Source: Aptenodytes patagonicus (lineage: Eukaryota > Chordata > Aves > Sphenisciformes > Spheniscidae). Taken from it: 64,000 bases of DNA. The position numbers were made by a program, and so were the translations under genes. Of the stretch, positions 1-10,500 are shown in pieces (the first letter of the stretch is position 1; each line of letters starts with the position of its first letter). The stretch covers positions 42,622,151-42,686,150 of the forward strand of contig NC_134949.1 in the NCBI RefSeq assembly GCF_965638725.1, in the 5' to 3' direction. The notes beneath the pieces are model-generated. The model was not told the origin of the DNA, did no database searches, and saw only the letters and a list, made by a program, of their open reading frames with translations.

Positions 1-1233
1 AGTGGAAATACAACAGTGAGTCAATTTGCACTAAGTACATAGCGGGTCCGTAGCCCACCACACAGCAACGGTACCAAACCCTGGTAAGAATAGTATAAGA
101 AGGAATTAATTGAAATACTTTGCTGTTAAAGGCTCTCAGAGGTAGAAGCCAGAATTTCTCATGAAGAGAAGTGTCAGTTAGACTACTTTCCGCCTTTTAT
201 CTGATCAGGAAGTCAAATCTAAAACATTAGCCCCAACAAATATTGCCCGTCTGGTTCTTCTTTCCCAGCAGAAATAGTAGCTTTAACTTCTGCTTTCTTG
301 CTTGTTTAGTATGTCCTATCACATTTTCCAGAAAACTGTAGTTCTGAACCAATAATAAGACTACACTGAAAAGCACACTTATTTCTAACTTTTGTGATTT
401 TCTGAAATACAGCAGTGAGAGCTTGTTTTTCCACAGCAGTTTGCAGCTGTGGCCCTTTATGTCATTACACCTAGTCCCAAATTAGTCAGAAATAGTGTTT
501 TAAATAAAGAGATTAAAGGACATGCAACAACATCTTAAATCAAACACGAATTTTATACAGAGGTTTAATGGGGATGGTCTCTACTAGCCAGGCTTTAGCT
601 TCAGCTGTAGAAATAGTTGAGCATTTGGTATTCTTATTTCCTCCTGTGATATCCTGGCTGACTCATCTTGAAGTCTCAGACTGATGCATCACCGAAAAAC
701 TAGAAACATCTCAAAGACTAGGGGGAGGGAGAGGAGGAAGAGAGCTTTTAAAAATTAAGTGCTAGATCCTACAACCCGTTTTACCATATTCTCCTACAGG
801 GCAAATCAGCAATTCTAATAGGATGCACACAGGCAATTCTGCAAATGCATCAAAGCTTTTAGTAAAGGTGTACTTCTGTGATAAATTTAGTAGTTATATT
901 TTCTGTCTGTAACTACTTAAATTTGGTTTGTGTATCAATTTTAAATAAATTCCATGTTTTGTTTTTATTTGCTATTCCCTCCTCCCCATGTCATAAATTC
1001 TTCCTATTACAGCTGCTTCTTTTCTGCTTCTCTTGCAATTCAGTAAAAAATACGAGCCCCATGCCAGTTGGGAACCTGCTTTTGTTGGCCCGCTTCCTCC
1101 TTGCAGGGTGTTTTAGGGGCTGACTGGCATCGTCAGTGCAATCAGCCAGGCAGCAGCGATGGCTTACCTCTTTACATTAAGAACCACCACTGAATGATAC
1201 TCACATTTATTTCCTTTTCTGATCTCTCTACAG
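1..1233. other. 5' part of window: presumed intron of upstream CAP gene
   Basis: This stretch carries no recognisable exon. Because the first sure exon of the upstream CAP gene (1234-1260) starts in the middle of a codon, this DNA is most simply the intron before it, with the earlier exons lying left of the window. I see AT-rich unique sequence and no clear repeat. The short open frame at 878-1123 has no family resemblance. Confidence 0.5.
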
Positions 1234-1574
1234 AAAATACAGAACGTGAGAAGCTGATAAGTACGTATCAAATTGTTCTTAATTGCTTTCCCATAAGTTT
1301 GGCTAAGTTCAATGGGTCTTAACAGCTGTTTCTTCACTGTTTTTTAGATTATGCCTACTGGTATCCGGACTGGGATACGCAGCCCCAGCCACCGCGGCCC
1401 CGTCCCCCCAGGCCTCCCACGCCGCCGTACATCCCACCCGCTGAGCATCCGCATCCCTCTTGTGACCAGTACTGTCTTAGTGTTTCAATTTTAAGACCAC
1501 TGTTTTTGGTACTGAGTGCTGGTGCCGTTCTTTTAGTACAACAGCAGTTTCCACACGCATTTTTTTATGAGTAA
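1234..1574 (+). CDS. GLIPR1-like CAP protein, last two coding exons (5' part outside window)
   Basis: Two exons are visible: 1234-1260 (27 nt, after ctacag and before gtacgt) and 1348-1574 (after ttttttag, stop TAA at 1572-1574), split by an 87-nt intron. They repeat the exon layout of the GLIPR1 gene downstream, where the same 27-nt microexon (13 of the residues around it alike, TEREKLI against AERDKVI) is followed by a last exon with the WYPDWD/WHPDWD motif, a DQYC/DEYC cysteine motif and a hydrophobic C-terminal helix (VSILRPLFLVLSAGAVLLV) ending in a short tail. This is the C-terminal membrane anchor of a GLIPR1-type secreted or membrane CAP protein. Odd: a proline-rich linker of about 27 residues (1380-1460), absent from the neighbour. 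The CAP domain itself is outside the window, so it is unclear whether the gene is whole; what is visible has no stop or frameshift. It could be the GLIPR1L orthologue or a bird-specific GLIPR1 duplicate. Confidence 0.85.
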
Positions 1575-2767
1575 TGATCAATTAAGATATTGATACCACT
1601 GTATTACTCTCAGAGAATTGCACACATTTGCAAAAACACTCAATCATTTCTCCATTATCCTTGTGATGTTTATCCAGCATAGAAAAGGCTGCTTCTTCAT
1701 GCAAGGCAAGATATTAGTGGCTGTGCATAGAGTTAGTAATTTATTGGCAGTAGCTGCAACATGCTTCTACGTCTGCACGAGCCTCTTAGCTCTGGCTCAG
1801 GAGTCGATTGCTAGGGGGACCACATAGACTGTATATTACTATACATGCTAACAAGCCTCCTGGAAACCTGGAGCATCACGCAGACATATCTGAAGCGGCA
1901 TAGAGGATCCAAAAGAAGCAATAACTCATCTCCATTAACCGTCAATTATCGCAGGCATCGCTTTCCCCAGATAATGGAGATTTAACTGTATGTTTTATTT
2001 TTAAGAACAGACTGAGTAAAGCTTGTCCTTTACTCTATTTAGCCCATGTGTATCAGTCTCCATTAAAGTTACTCTATTGTCAGTTGTACTATTCTATTCT
2101 TCTCCTCTCAGGGTTAAGCTTTGTCCTCCACAGCTAGAAGAATACCAAGGAAAGTTGACAGAGCAAGGATTAAGATGGAGTGTCAATGGGGAGAGCTTAA
2201 TTTTAGGATGTGAGATGGTGACAAAATCTGAAATGCAGAGTAGATGACAGCCATCCTGAGCTTGCAGGCAGGGGAAGGCGGGGGAAGCAGGGAGTCAAAA
2301 CAGGAGAGGGAAGATGAAATGGGCCCAGGACAGATTCTGGTTTGGAAATGGAAGATCTCAACCTCATTAAAAAAGCCCAAACTGTTGATGGATTCAGTTT
2401 GGTTTTAGAGACATTTAGCCCTCGACCCCTATTATTCCTATATACATTTGTTAGTAAGGGAAACCAACCTGTATTTCAAGCTAAGACATGCTGGGTGATA
2501 TTTGCAATGCATAACTGTGCTATCAATATTTAAAGCTGTTTCTCCTCCTTTATCTTAGTCCTAATGTTTTGAGAACACAGTGACTCAAATTCTGAGCCAT
2601 GTTGCAGCTCTGAAGGGGCATGGCATCCCAGAGAATAAAAATGAGACCCAGATGTTTGGGCTCTTGTCATATGCTGCAAAATGTCACCATGTAAGAAGAT
2701 ACATATTTAATTTCACAATTGTCAGTTCTTGTCTGCTGCCATCTTGCATATCTAGCAACAGCATGTA
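1575..2767. other. 3' UTR of the upstream CAP gene and intergenic DNA
   Basis: After the TAA at 1574 there is no further coding sequence. The transcript end is not obvious: the variant poly(A) signal ATTAAA lies at 2062-2067 and a canonical AATAAA at 2634-2639. I see no repeat until the LTR fragment that begins about 2768. Confidence 0.4.
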
Positions 2768-3155
2768 GGCTGGGGGCAAGTGGTTGGGAACAGGACACAG
2801 CTGGGACAGCTGACCCGAATTGACCAAAAAAGGGATATTCTATACCATAGAACATTGTGTTCAGCAAAACAAACTGGGGTAGAAGAATAAAGGTGGGGGG
2901 CTGGCTTCCAGGGTGGCCATTGCTCGGAGACTGTCTGGGCATCAGTCTGCCATTGGGGGTGGTGAGTGATTGCCTTTGCATCACTGGGGGGTTTTGTTTG
3001 TTTGTTCACCCCTCTTTATATACATATTTTTATCCTGACCCATGAGTTTTCTCACTTTTCTTCTTCCTGTTTTCTCCCCCTGTCCTGCTGGGGAAGGGGC
3101 AGTGAGTGAGCGGCTGTGTGGGTGCTTGGCTGCTGGCAGGGGTCAACCCATCACA
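2768..3155 (+). mobile_element. Endogenous retrovirus LTR fragment, 5'-truncated
   Basis: Its body is recognisably the same family as the LTRs at 6222-6768 and 43699-44143: an accggacagctgacc-like block, 'gggatattc..atacca', 'gctcggagactg(t)ctgggcatc', 'gtgagtgattgc..tgcatcact', a TATA-like ctttatata, then a purine-rich 'cagtgagtgagcggctgtgtgg' type end and a terminal ..aacccatcaca. The first roughly 170 nt of the family are missing. It is the most diverged of the three copies, so probably the oldest. No internal retroviral genes accompany it. The left edge is approximate. Confidence 0.7.
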
Positions 3156-4228
3156 GTATTCTGCTCTAAGAAGTGGTCCCTAGGGGAGTTGTGAGCACAG
3201 TGTTTCTCATCCACGATTCCCTCAGAGACCCTTTTCACCTGTAAGCAGTCTCCCCATGAATAGCTGGAGAAGTGCGACCCACAGGACCTAATGTGTGCTT
3301 GGTGGGGCTGCTGTTGCAGGCTCACAGTGTGACCCCGGACCACCAACCTGAACGTGGCCTTACCACCAGCCCCAACACCTACAGGACTGCATGCACAGAA
3401 GTGATAACTGGGACCTACACCCAGCTGTTCAAAGGATGCAGATTCCTCAAAACGAAACCTGGAGTGGGAAGAAACCCAACCTCATTCCCACAGAGATGTT
3501 CAGGTTGGGACTGTGGGAAAGAGCCTGAGCTTGATGGACAGGTGATAGTTAAGGGCAGTGTGAGGAAGAGGGTGGTGATGGTGGTGGGTCTGAGCAGGGA
3601 TCGTTGGGCACCTGAGGCAACGTGTATGGGACATCAGCTCCCAGCTCCTGGCTGTGAAACCAGCCAGGGTGGTTTGCTGGGCACCCGGCATGAGACAGCA
3701 CCAAACTTCATAGCACCCAACTCTGCTGGGGGCTTGGGTTGCAGGGAATGAATTAAGAATTGCTAAAGCTTGGGAGGAGAAATTGATAGCAACGCATAAC
3801 ACAAGCGTGTGGTCACAGAAGAAACCCATCAATAACTGCAGCATATTTAAATTGCAGTTCTCAGCCAAACTTACCCCTCCGACAGCTCGATGTACAACCA
3901 AAGTGACTGTTCATACTGTAGTAAAAGTCATAGTTCAAATCAATTATTTCTCACAGCATTTTGGCTCAGAGTAACAGCCTTAACAGCAATGCTATTTTCA
4001 TGAAAAGCAGAAAATTTATGCAAAACTTCACTACAATCCATAGTGATTGCTATGGATGGGATGGTGGGAGCCAAAGAAACAAAAACAAAGAAGCCCAAAG
4101 GACAGGAGAGAAGCAGCTTGCCCACCACAATTAAAGAAAGAAGAAAAAAAGAGACAGACAAAGCTGCCACAGCTCTGGTGTGAACTGTAGTTTAATTTCC
4201 TTATTCTCATAGCAACGCTCCTGAAATA
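3156..4228. other. Intergenic sequence between the two CAP genes
   Basis: Moderately GC-rich sequence between the LTR fragment and the GLIPR1 promoter. The open frame 3272-3751 (159 codons, + strand) has no recognisable domain and low-complexity G/T-rich content; I do not call it. No repeats were recognised. Confidence 0.4.
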
Positions 4229-4250
4229 TGACTCATTTCCTGTGACCAAT
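4229..4250 (+). promoter_or_regulatory. Putative GLIPR1 proximal promoter sites: AP-1, ETS, CCAAT
   Basis: About 140-160 bases before the GLIPR1 start codon lies a compact cluster: a perfect AP-1 site TGACTCA (4229-4235), directly followed by TTTCCTGT (ETS core on the - strand, 4236-4243) and a CCAAT (4246-4250). No TATA box is seen. An AP-1/ETS pair would suit an immune- or stress-responsive CAP gene, but factor use is inferred from motifs only. Confidence 0.4.
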
Positions 4251-4390
4251 GCCATATTCAATTATCATGGCTAAGATAAGTCCAGCCCACAAGCCTTCCA
4301 AGCAAAACGCTGCTGGTAGAGCTAAAACCACCTCGTACAGCTGAAACACTCTGTCTGCTCTTAAAGCTGGAAGACCAGAGGCTGAGAATC

Positions 4391-4570
4391 ATGACAAGCA
4401 GATTTTCTGCTTGTGTGCTGGCTCTTCTGCACTTCTGTCGTTCCTCTGACTCCTATGAACCACCGACATTGCCTGATGTTGGAGATCCAAAGTTTATTGA
4501 GGAATGTGTGCAAACCCATAACAGATTCCGGTCTGGAGTGAATCCACCAGCCAGCAACATGCTCTACATG
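4391..4570 (+). CDS. GLIPR1: GLIPR1 coding exon 1
   Basis: Encodes residues 1-60: the signal peptide and the first CAP helix with THNRFRS, whose His43 is a cavity residue. It ends in phase 0 at ATG|GTAAGG. Confidence 0.93.
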
Positions 4571-7500
4571 GTAAGGGGATCTTCATGACTTACGTGCAAG
4601 TGTGTAGCATTGTGACGGTGTTTATGATTCTCAAAGATTGTTTTTGTGATCGAATGCAAAAAAAAGAAAAAAGAAAAAAGAGCTACTTCTTTTTAAAGCA
4701 GAGAAAAAGGCTCTGATTATCAGATGGCTTTATACAATTGGCTATGTGTATAAATTTGCCTGGCTTAATTTCCTCATTTGAAACTCAAGATTTCAACCCT
4801 CAACCTAACGCTGTCGTTTTGCGCTGTGAAAAGCCTCCTCGTTCCAAGGCACTGCAGCTCAACAGCCCAGGGTGTAATTTATGTGCAGACCTAAGCACAA
4901 CCTTTCATACTTGAGTCTGCAAAGGCAGAGACCGTTGCCAAATGACATTGGAGAGCTTTCTCTAAGCTTTCTTTGCAAGGCTCTCATGGACTGAGCCAAC
5001 AGAGCAGCTGTTCCTAGGTGCTGGGGCTGCAGGGGAAGCCAAAAAGCAACAAGTGCAGCAGCAGCGAGCGCTGGAGGCATCAGGTCCCGCGCCGCTGTGC
5101 CCCTCTGCCTTCTCCCTGGCCACGTCGGGGGGTAACGTCTGCAGCCACCGTGCAAAAGACAGCCTGTCGTGATTCCAAATACACCCAAAAGTGGCCACCT
5201 CTCGTTTCAGATGTCTCGTGACACTTGTCCCCCTGCTGGGTGGCAGGCGGAAAACCCAGCAAGGAGGAAGCTGTAAATGCGTGCGCAAAGCTGGGCTTAC
5301 GGCTGAGAAGCCCACCTCCGATTTGTGAGGTGTTCCATTCCAGTAGGTTGGGAGCTGTCTCTTGCAACATCCATCACCTTTTGTGCTTTGACTGGGTAAT
5401 ACTTGAGATACCGTGTTTCTTCTTGGGATAATCTCCACAGATCTCTCAGATGGACCATAGCGATTGGCTTAATTCTGATCTCTTTCCTTTTGTTCCTCTT
5501 TCTGACTATCTTGCATGGTCACCACCAGAAGAGGACATAACCACGCCTGTAATTAGCAACACCCCAACCACAGTTCAAAAAAATAAAGCTCATTTTCCAT
5601 TTCTGGTTGTCAAACACTAAAAAAGAAGTGCCCTTTAGGGAGGGGTAAGTGAGCAGCAAGCAAGTGCAAGTTGCAAGCCTGACAGGAAAAAACTTAGTTT
5701 CTCTTCTAGATGTGACTTTTACTTCAGCTTTCTTCAGCTGGGCGTCCTGAACTTCCAGTACATATTGCTCCAGACTCTGTTTTCTAGATTGCTTTACTGG
5801 CCCTACACTAACAAAATCTTGCTGTGATGTATTAAAAGAGCAGTATTCATTTTTTAATTTGTGCCTAATTTTTCTTTTGAAAAACTGAAGAACTGAAATC
5901 TGAAAAAAACAGCTTAAGAAACAAACAAACAAAGAAAGATTATTACAAATAAAACAAGAACTAAATCATGGTAAGTTTCTTTTAAAACACTGCAAAAACC
6001 CTAGTCTTAAGTATGACCTCCCCCAGGAAGAATTTAATGTGGAGAAAGCAGTACAATACATGATAAAATCTATTATGAAAGTAAAAGCATTGGAATTGAA
6101 AACAGCATATTTCTTCAATTTTGAATGGCCTTTAGCACTTCAAAAATGAGAAAAAGAAGATGACTTCTTTATTTCACAGGGAACTTCTGTATGCTGTAGA
6201 TAACTGTCCACCTAGATATGTTGTTGTGGTTTAACCTCAGTCGGCAACCGAGCACCACACAGCCGCTCGCTCACTCCCCCCCCGGTGGGATGGGGGAGAG
6301 AATCGGAAGAGTAAAAGTGAGAAAACTTGTGGGTTGAGATGAAAACAGTTTAATAATTGAAATAAAATAAAATACTACTACTACTACTAGTAATAATAAT
6401 ACACAAAGCAAGTGATGCACAGTGCAATTGCTCACCACCTGCCAACCAATGCCCAGCCAGTCCCCGAGCAGCGGTCACCCCTCCCCCAGCCAGCTTTCCC
6501 CAGTTTATGTACTGAGCATGACGTCACATGGTATGGAATGTCCCTTTGGGCAGTTTGGCTGTGCCCCCTCCCAGCTTCTTGTGCACCTCCAGCCTTCTCA
6601 GTCGGCAGAGCATGGGAAGCTGAAAAGTCCTTGACTGGTGTAAGCATTACCTAGCAACAACTAAAACATCGGTGTGTTATCAACATTATTCTCATCCTAA
6701 ATCCAAAACACAGCGCTGTACCAGCTACTAGGAAGAAAATTAACTCTATCCCTGCCAAAACCAGGACATATGTAAAAATAAAGACTATGAACTCAGGGCA
6801 TTTCCACCTTTTGGAAAAATAGTTTTTGAAAGAAAATACTTTAACTGCAAACTCCTTTAACTGCAAGTAACAAAGCCCAACCATCTATATTTGTAATACA
6901 TTTATTAGAAAATAAGAATGTTGGTCTAACTTTTTTTTTACCTGACAAATGTGACCCCTTTCCCATCCACCCAAAGCATTGCTTAGGTCTGTTCCAAGGC
7001 TCTTCAAAACCAGCAGCTCACCAGCTTCATCAGGGCTTCACAACAGCCTCTCTGACTTACTGCTGCCTCGCATCACATTTCACTTATCATACGTTCAGTT
7101 TTCCCTCCCTAAATCAGTAGGCATCTCATCCGAGTTATAAAACCAATACTGAGAAATAGTTCGTGGGGAAAAAAATTTGTAATTACTATTTTCTCAAACA
7201 GCAATGATATCTATATGCAAACCTCCCTGTCCTGTGCATTTCTCCCCATGCAGTTTAGTCCAATGTTTTTGCATAAATGCAGTTTCATAAGCAAATAACT
7301 ACAGTTAAACTAAAGATCATGTTGAACTATCAGTTTCTGCACATTGCTTTTTCAACTGTCAGCCAGTTTAAGCATTCACACAAAAAAAAGGAAAGTACAT
7401 TTAAACTGATTAATTTACCTTTAAACTTATTAATATGTATACCTTTATGGATCTTTAAACTTATTATTAATACTATTATAGGATGAAGGAGAAGAGATGT

Positions 7501-10500
7501 GCCGACTCTTAAAAAGCAGAATGTGAAAAACAAGACCGTGAAGCACTAAGGTGCATCCACCACTGTCATACATCTTTCATCACGGTCTTCTCCTTGCGAC
7601 CTCAAAGCATTGCCAAGATGTAAACTGCCGCCTCTGTCTTGCAGTAATGCTAGGACTGGAAGATAACTTCCGTACAATGCCAGATTTTGTTAATTGTCCT
7701 TAAAAGTTATCATCTAAGGAAATACCAACTGCTCACTTGAAATAAGATCCCCTGCCCCAAGTTTACCTTTAATATTCGATACACTGACTTCCTAGGCAAA
7801 TTATTTATGTGTTAGTTTTGTGGGAAAATAAACACACACACACCCCCAAATGTTAGCCATAGGAAGAAATGGAAGACACAGGTTACAAAGTATTTTCAAA
7901 TTTCTGTAGATGTATTTTGGGATGATCTTGCAATTTTTAATTACTTGTTGGTAGCATAAACAATACACAAATTGTTTCAGACTTACCTATGGTACAAAAA
8001 AGTTATATTATGTAAAACATAGCCATAAAATCTAACAACCTCCAAGTCCTTTTCCTTAGTCACTGTTACTGATCCATTCAAAACAATTTCTCTAGTGATT
8101 CTATTGTTTGCAGAAGCAACTGAGATATTTTAATCCATATAGAAAAGGACAATTTTTTTTTTTTTTTCCCAAAACGCCCTGACCCAAAATAGTTCAGCAG
8201 TGCTGAACAACTTCATTTATGTGACACAAAGTGTAAGTAGAAGTACAGGCATACGCTTGTGGTACCGCGTTTTCCAGGAGGTACAATGCGGTATTTGCTC
8301 AATCAAGCTGTGTGCACAAGAAAACCCAGCAAAACCCGACACCACCTCCAGTGCAAACAGAAGACATTTCTGTAACTCAATTGCTTAAATAACCACTTTC
8401 TGTAGGATTGAGTAGCAAGTGAATGAGTGATTCCACAAATACGAATTCAGCACTAACATTTGAAGCCACCAAACACAAAGATGCAAACCACGGGGTTGAG
8501 TTTAAACTGACCCAAAAATCGCAGCATGCTTGTGAACTGACCTGCAAGCAGGGGCCTCAATGCATGAGGCTGCACTCCAGTCTGATCGGTACGGTAAGCA
8601 TACCCCCCAATCCCAGATCTCCTGTAAATTCACCATTTAAATGAAATTAACATTCTCTCATGGCCGGCCCAGCCTGGAAATGCACATTGCGCCCCAAACA
8701 CTGTATTTGACTGAGGCACAGCTCTTGGTGTCCAACAAACCAGTCAGCCAAGATCACCCACCAGCCCAAAAACTTCCTCAAGTTTAATGAGCGACTAAGT
8801 TCAAATCAGAAATGAACCTACAAGCCAATTTACCATGTAGCTCTGTAAGTCTCGGCAGAAGCAAAAACCAAAGGAACATGAAGCATATACGCTACTGAGA
8901 CCCAGCTTTTCCAGAAAGTTGCTCTGAATTACTGCATTGCTAAGATACCAAAGTGATTTTTAGTTGTCTTTATTTTGCAGACTTGGGATCCAGATTTGGC
9001 AAAGACTGCGAAAGCTTGGGCAAAGAAATGCCTGTTTAAACATAACACGTACCTCAAAGATCCAGGGCAGGCTCACCCCAAATTTACCCCCGTTGGAGAA
9101 AACCTCTGGACTGGCACACTTTCTGTTTTTACTGTGCAAGGAGCCATCACCTCTTGGTACAATGAGGTCAGCGCCTACCAATATTTCACCAATAACTGCA
9201 GAGGAGCGTGCGGCCACTATACGCAGGTAGGCATTGCATTTCTCCATCTAAACCACGAACCAGCGTTGCCATTTTGACACAGAAACTCTAGACTTCTGCC
9301 GAAAATTCAGTGAACTCTTTTCCAAGCGTTGTAGTCTTATTTTCCGTCTGCGCGCACGAGATGTTCTCATGTCCCCATTTTAGGGAGGAAAAGAGTCACT
9401 GCATTTTTTTTTTTTTAAATATGCCAGTTGTATTTTGTTTCCAGGAGGAAAACAGGACAGCTGTCAAGCAGTCAGATTTAGCCAAGCAGTGGCCAAAAAC
9501 CAGGCAACAGCAATGGCTGTGGGCTGCAGTGCGTGGTGGGACGAGGTCCCAGCTCTGGCAGGCAGCCTCCGCATGGCACCACAAGCCATGCCAAGGGCTG
9601 GGGAAATATCAGCATGTAAAAAGATGTCTGCAGCTCTGCAAGCATCATGTGGGCATTTTTCCCAACCACGATTCCCAAAGAACTAACCACGGCTATGGGA
9701 GAGCGGGACGGCTTGCAACAGTGGCTCTAGGGATTCAATTTTGACCTGAAGCTATTTAATATTTTTTGCGGAGATACACATATGCATTTAGGACTTGAAG
9801 GGATGAGCTGAAGCTGGTGGGGTGTCTGAATGACACACGCGGGTTCTTGCATGCAGAGAAGATATTTGGATGCAGGAGCCATGAGAGGTGACAGCGTGTT
9901 GCTTTTTGACCTTGCTCACAAGGACACAGCAAAAGTCAGCCTCTGGAAACTGCGGTGAAACGCACCTTACCTGGCACTAAGGTGCAGTGCTGTTTACTAC
10001 ATTGTTTGTAAAGGAGCAGCCCAGATGGTTGCATGGTGGAGAATGAGAAAATAAGATTATTCTCACTTGGAGTCAGCGATGATAGCGACTATAGCTAGGA
10101 GCTGTGTGTCTGCCCAGCTTTGGGAGGCATCCTTGGGTCTGCACCTTTGGGGAAACCCTCATTCCTCTCCCTCCTTCCCAGCTGTGGAGGAATTTCCTCT
10201 GGGTACAATTACTGGAGCATCCCCAGCGTGTACCTCAGCCGGTGGCCGCCCAGGAAGGGAGGGTCCTGTGATTTGGTCCTTCACTATCCTCGGGGATGCA
10301 GCTATCTATGGCTGACGTTGGGAACAGCCTCTGCTCTGCCGCTGCACTGAGGACACCCTCAGGAGCCCAAGCAGTGTGTCCTCTTCCCAGAGCTGGCACC
10401 AAACAGCCACAAACAGAAAGGGCCAGGCCTCCCCTTCGAGTCAGCAGAGGCGTGCGTGTGTTTCTTCATCTCCTGTGCTGCCAGGATCTCTCCACATCTC

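Noticed and set aside
3272-3751. 159-codon frame between the two CAP genes
   Set aside because: No domain; the DNA is G/T-rich and the frame has no exon borders of note. Probably chance.
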